The notes beneath the pieces were generated by a model. It worked only from the letters and a program-made list of their open reading frames with translations, ran no database searches and was not told the origin of the DNA. A stretch of 64,000 bases of DNA. Origin: Saprospiraceae bacterium (GTDB taxonomy: Bacteria; Bacteroidota; Bacteroidia; Chitinophagales; Saprospiraceae). How positions within the stretch are numbered: the first letter of the stretch is position 1; each line of letters begins with the position of its first letter. A program made the position numbers and the translations under genes. Shown piece after piece: positions 60,983 through 64,000 of the stretch. The stretch is taken from contig JARGNR010000001.1 of NCBI GenBank assembly GCA_029212405.1, positions 86,151-150,150 of the forward strand, given 5' to 3'.

Positions 60983-61087
60983 CTATCTAAAGGAAGAAAA
61001 CATAAAAAAGAGTAATACCACTAACATTGAGCACGCCAACATCAACCTAGCATCTAGTTGACGACTCTCGTCTTCATGTCGAATCAT
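60983..61087 (-). CDS. candidate 34-aa single-pass membrane peptide
   Basis: A frame from ATG 61087: a charged N-terminus (MIRHEDESRQLDARL) then a hydrophobic segment (MLACSMLVVLLFFMF) and a short end SSFR. The split into a charged half and a membrane half is typical of real small membrane proteins. A strong U-tract hairpin follows 26 nt after its stop, which a chance frame would not need. No Shine-Dalgarno or consensus promoter was seen. Family unknown to me. Confidence 0.5.
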   Translation of the reverse strand: MIRHEDESRQLDARLMLACSMLVVLLFFMFSSFR

Positions 61088-61570
61088 TGAGTTTTGGTTT
61101 TAATTTGGTCAGAAAGCTTGAGTTCGATCCTTCCAAAAATTTATTATTGCTGTTGAATTGATTCCTTGAAAATCTATTTGAATTAATTGAGTGAATTCAT
61201 GTACATAGAAAATTCAAGTTCAAATCAACATCCACTCAAATGCCAATATGATGCCATCAGAAATTTTTATAATGTGTTATTTATACCATTTTTACCCATC
61301 AAAAATGGGGTAGGATATATGTATAGTTTATGATAAGATATTAAGGGTTAACAATGAGTTCTTTTTGTATATACATTCTTTTTAATGTGAATCATAGTAG
61401 CTTTTTTTATCATTTGAAAATTACCTAAAATACCGTTTTATAACTTTTTCTATTAAAGATTCGATGTATAGGTACATAGTTAATTAGGAGTCAACACCCG
61501 TCCTTCTAAACAAATTAGCCAAAAATCTGTTTAACAATAGCGTTTATTAAGCTAAACAATAATTAAGAAG

Positions 61571-62056
61571 ATGTCAAATACAAATACACAAGTGGAAAAG
61601 TTAAAAGTCGGTGATGCAGTTCCTCATTTTTCTTTACCGAATGAAAAAGGCGAAATCGTATCAAGAGAGTCTCTACTAGGCAAAAAATATATTTTGTTTT
61701 TCTATCCAAAAGATGATTCACCTGGATGTACAAAAGAAGCTTGCAGTCTAAGAGATAATTTTAAAATTTTCAAGAAACATGGATATGAAATCTATGGTGT
61801 AAGTCCAGATAAAGAAAAAAAGCACCAAAAATTCATTGACAAATATGAATTCCAATTTTCATTGTTGGCAGATACCGAAAAGGAAATGATCAATACATTT
61901 GGTTATTGGGGACCAAAAAAATTCATGGGAAGGGAGATTGTTGGGGTGTACCGTACCACCACTGTTATTGATGAAAAAGGAGAAATTATAGCCATCATTG
62001 ATAAGGTAAAAACAAAAGAACACGCACAACAATTGATTGACGCATTAGGCCTTTAA
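61571..62056 (+). CDS. bcp: thiol peroxidase, Bcp/PrxQ-type peroxiredoxin
   Basis: A 161-aa cytoplasmic peroxidase. The peroxidatic Cys53 and resolving Cys58 lie in SPGCTKEACSLRDNF, the atypical 2-Cys PrxQ arrangement. Further marks are the start VGDAVPHFSLPNEKG, YGVSPDKEKKHQKF and FGYWGPKKFMGREIVGVYRTT. It is preceded by a 976-bp spacer and is convergent with a secreted repeat protein. Confidence 0.94.
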   Translation: MSNTNTQVEKLKVGDAVPHFSLPNEKGEIVSRESLLGKKYILFFYPKDDSPGCTKEACSLRDNFKIFKKHGYEIYGVSPDKEKKHQKFIDKYEFQFSLLADTEKEMINTFGYWGPKKFMGREIVGVYRTTTVIDEKGEIIAIIDKVKTKEHAQQLIDALGL

Positions 62057-62064
62057 CACATTCA

Positions 62065-62616
62065 TCACAGGCGCGGTGTACTTGAATATAAAGCGATAAA
62101 GATAGCAGCCATTCTCTCCTCGAGTGTAATGGTTTCTATCATATAATCCGTAATTATCCAATCTCTTGGATCTGTAGGATGTTCAGAATACAAAACCAGT
62201 TCTCCATATTCTCTTTCTTTCAATATCCATTCATCTAATCGATTACCATACAAGGTCTTTATGGTAAATGACCGTTCTTTGGTTGAAATTTTCCACTCGG
62301 TAGGATCACCAGGCCAAACCTGTTTTATGCTTACCGACAACTCATCGGACCGCAGCTCCCAAAACGATGGATTATTTTTATACGTTTGTTTGATTGTGCC
62401 TTCAAAATCCTCAATCTGGTATCGCCACTCTGTAAAATCATTACCTATACCCCACACCAATTCCAATTCTCCATCTATTTCGAGAGAGTCCATTTCCATT
62501 AGTATTTCCCACGATCGAAAGGAATCATTAAATTCCGTATGTAATTCCAAGAAGTACTGACCTGGTAAAGTTATCGGTAAACTGTACAATAGAAGTATAA
62601 AGAAAATTACTCTCAT
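62065..62616 (-). CDS. exported protein with about 22-residue W-containing repeats
   Basis: A 183-aa protein with signal peptide (FFILLLYSLPITL, cleavage near GQYF). The mature region repeats a short beta motif about five times, each with a conserved Trp after an acidic or Ser/Thr residue: SWEILM, EWRYQI, FWELRS, EWKIST, EWILKE, DWIITD, spaced 19-27 residues. It ends with a helix (LEERMAAIFIAL). No family recognised; a small beta-sheet or solenoid is likely. Confidence 0.65.
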   Translation of the reverse strand: MRVIFFILLLYSLPITLPGQYFLELHTEFNDSFRSWEILMEMDSLEIDGELELVWGIGNDFTEWRYQIEDFEGTIKQTYKNNPSFWELRSDELSVSIKQVWPGDPTEWKISTKERSFTIKTLYGNRLDEWILKEREYGELVLYSEHPTDPRDWIITDYMIETITLEERMAAIFIALYSSTPRL

Positions 62617-62799
62617 CTAAGTATAAAACGTTATCAGACTCTAAATGTCACTTTTCATGAAACAAACTGTCAAGATATAACGTTTTGCAAACGAATGGCT
62701 TATTTCAAGCAGAATTTGAGTCATTTTAGTACTTTTAGCATTGCAAATTCTATTTCTATGAATTTAGTCAACTCAACTAATACGATTCAATATATCTAT

Positions 62800-64000
62800 A
62801 TGAGAATATTTCTTATTCTTTTCATTGCTGTAATTTCTTTTGGCTTGACCGCTCAAGACTCCAGACTCGCTCATCAATATTATCAATCTGGTGAGTATGA
62901 AAAAGCAGCCAGTATGTATTTGAAGCTGTTTAATAAAACAGGTAAAAACGATTATTATTTCAATCGCTATATTGAGTCTTTGATTGCTATTGAAGAATAT
63001 GAAGAAGCGGAAAAGGGGATTAAAAATCAAATCAAAAACAGACCCAATGATGTTCAGTTGTATGTTACGTATGGCAATTTGTACGAAAAACAATTTGACA
63101 CTGAGAACGCAGAAAAACAATACAAAAGAGCGATTGAGAATATGGAGCCTGATGTAGGCCTCATTAGTAGAATTGGAAGTTCTTTCACAACGCTAGCCAA
63201 ATACGATTTGGCCATCGAAGTATTTGAAAAAGGAGAAAAGTTAATCGATCGACCCAATACCTTTTCTTATAATCTTGCTGGTCTTTACCATAGAAAGGGA
63301 GATACAGAAAAGATGATCGAAGCCTACCTCAATAGTGTAGCTCGATTTAGAAACAACATCAATAATTTGATCAATACATTTCAACGTTATTTAGAGGATG
63401 AAGGCTATGTTGAATTGCAGAAGCAATTGTATGAACGTATTCAGGAAGATGACACGGAAGATCTTTATAATGAGATATTAGCTTGGACTTTCATCCATCG
63501 GAAAGAGTATAAAAAAGCATTCAGACAAGCCAGAAGTGTAGATCGAAGAAATGATGAGAATGGAGGAAGAGTTTTTGAAATTGCCGACATAGCTTATAAT
63601 GACAAAGCATATGATGTAGCCATCCAAGCCTATCAATATGTAACCGATACTAAAGGAGAAAACTCCAGTTATTATCTAGATGCAAAACGAGGCTTATTGA
63701 ATTCAAAGAAGAAAAAAATAACAGGAAATTACGATTACACGAAAGAAGACTTAGTGAGTCTGAAATCGGAGTACAATTCTTTCCTTGATGAATTTGGTCG
63801 CAATCGTCAAACTGCCTTATTGATGTCTGAATTGGCCGATTTTGAAGCATTGTACCTCAATGATCTGGATACCGCCATATTTATCCTCCAAGAATTGATT
63901 GGATTTGCTGGTGTAGACAAATACATTGTAGCCAATGCAAAATTGAACTTGGCCGATTATCTCTTGATGCAAGGAGATGTTTGGGAGTCTACCTTATTGT
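62800..64000 (+). CDS. exported TPR-repeat protein, cut by the window end
   Basis: An open frame of at least 400 codons with no stop before 64000. The signal peptide (MRIFLILFIAVISFGLTAQ) is followed by TPR units (AHQYYQSGEYEKAASMYLKL, then NAEKQYKRAIENMEPD and AIEVFEKGEKLI). Start 62800 is chosen because the upstream in-frame ATG (62758) adds a polar leader that would spoil the signal. It is probably a large periplasmic TPR protein as found in many Bacteroidota; role unknown. Confidence 0.88.
   Translation, partial: MRIFLILFIAVISFGLTAQDSRLAHQYYQSGEYEKAASMYLKLFNKTGKNDYYFNRYIESLIAIEEYEEAEKGIKNQIKNRPNDVQLYVTYGNLYEKQFDTENAEKQYKRAIENMEPDVGLISRIGSSFTTLAKYDLAIEVFEKGEKLIDRPNTFSYNLAGLYHRKGDTEKMIEAYLNSVARFRNNINNLINTFQRYLEDEGYVELQKQLYERIQEDDTEDLYNEILAWTFIHRKEYKKAFRQARSVDRRNDENGGRVFEIADIAYNDKAYDVAIQAYQYVTDTKGENSSYYLDAKRGLLNSKKKKITGNYDYTKEDLVSLKSEYNSFLDEFGRNRQTALLMSELADFEALYLNDLDTAIFILQELIGFAGVDKYIVANAKLNLADYLLMQGDVWESTLL

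Larger units (their letters stand above)
60595..61570. other. long intergenic region between polA and bcp
   Basis: 976 bp, mostly AT-rich. It holds one candidate small membrane peptide gene (60983-61087, minus strand) with its terminator (60924-60957). No other gene, RNA, repeat or strong consensus promoter was seen; the bcp promoter is not clear. Confidence 0.5.

Overview
The window is chromosomal DNA from a low-GC member of the Bacteroidota, most likely of the Saprospiria/Cytophaga side of the phylum. The signs are: Por/T9SS C-terminal sorting domains, a decayed type-B (CHU_C-like) sorting domain, tandem OmpH/Skp genes beside murI, a bacterial geranylgeranylglyceryl-phosphate synthase, a 7TM-DISM sensor, almost no Shine-Dalgarno sequences, and promoters of the Bacteroidota form TTTG-N19-TAnnTTTG. 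No phage, complete insertion sequence, CRISPR array or rRNA is present. There is one tRNA gene, tRNA-Phe.

Region by region. 1-4.5 kb: an XRE-S24 repressor with its own operator, then a leftward block (two OmpH/Skp chaperones, glutamate racemase, a secreted protein, OsmC, a HhH-GPD glycosylase). 4.9-9.2 kb: a TPR protein, a BlaI-type repressor and a very large M56 peptidase carrying TonB-C repeats. 9.4-14.1 kb: pcm, a secreted barrel-like protein, a TPR protein, and a conserved protein coupled to era. 14.2-17.1 kb: a PadR-PspC-GIN envelope-stress operon, probably headed by an unlisted small lipoprotein and a triple AGTACT operator. 17.3-22 kb: an alpha/beta hydrolase, a periplasmic molybdenum hydroxylase with its MobA-like cofactor enzyme, and a PAS/Cys-pair protein. 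22-28.4 kb: asnS, an M43 metalloprotease secreted by T9SS, a Cys/Met-metabolism PLP enzyme and a nitroreductase. 28.5-35.6 kb: a metal-handling region with a DtxR/MntR regulator under two tandem operators, a substrate-binding protein fused to an ABC ATPase, a decayed T9SS domain, two exbD genes without exbB, an HMA-domain TonB receptor and a Cys-rich small protein. 35.7-43.4 kb: a leftward housekeeping block (cyclophilin, SRPBCC, pheS, nitrilase, rsgA, GGGP synthase, parC). 43.7-46.8 kb: a sugar-metabolism pair, a DUF6702-like protein and yidD. 46.9-50.7 kb: purA and PpiD. 50.8-55.6 kb: tRNA-Phe, cutC, a 7TM-DISM sensor ending in an IS1595-type transposase zinc ribbon, and an acyl-CoA dehydrogenase. 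55.7-60.6 kb: a leftward block of a zinc-ribbon coiled-coil protein, Nif3-like, rfaE2 and polA. 60.6-64 kb: a long gap holding a 34-aa membrane peptide with its own terminator, then a Bcp peroxiredoxin, a repeat protein and a TPR protein cut by the window end.

The most unusual items are the 7TM-DISM sensor with a captured transposase DNA-binding module (51720-53561), the one-chain periplasmic binding protein-TM-ATPase with no permease beside it (29220-30995), and two genes too short for routine ORF calling that sit in convincing regulatory context (16822-16995 and 60983-61087). All assignments come from reading the sequence; no database search was run.
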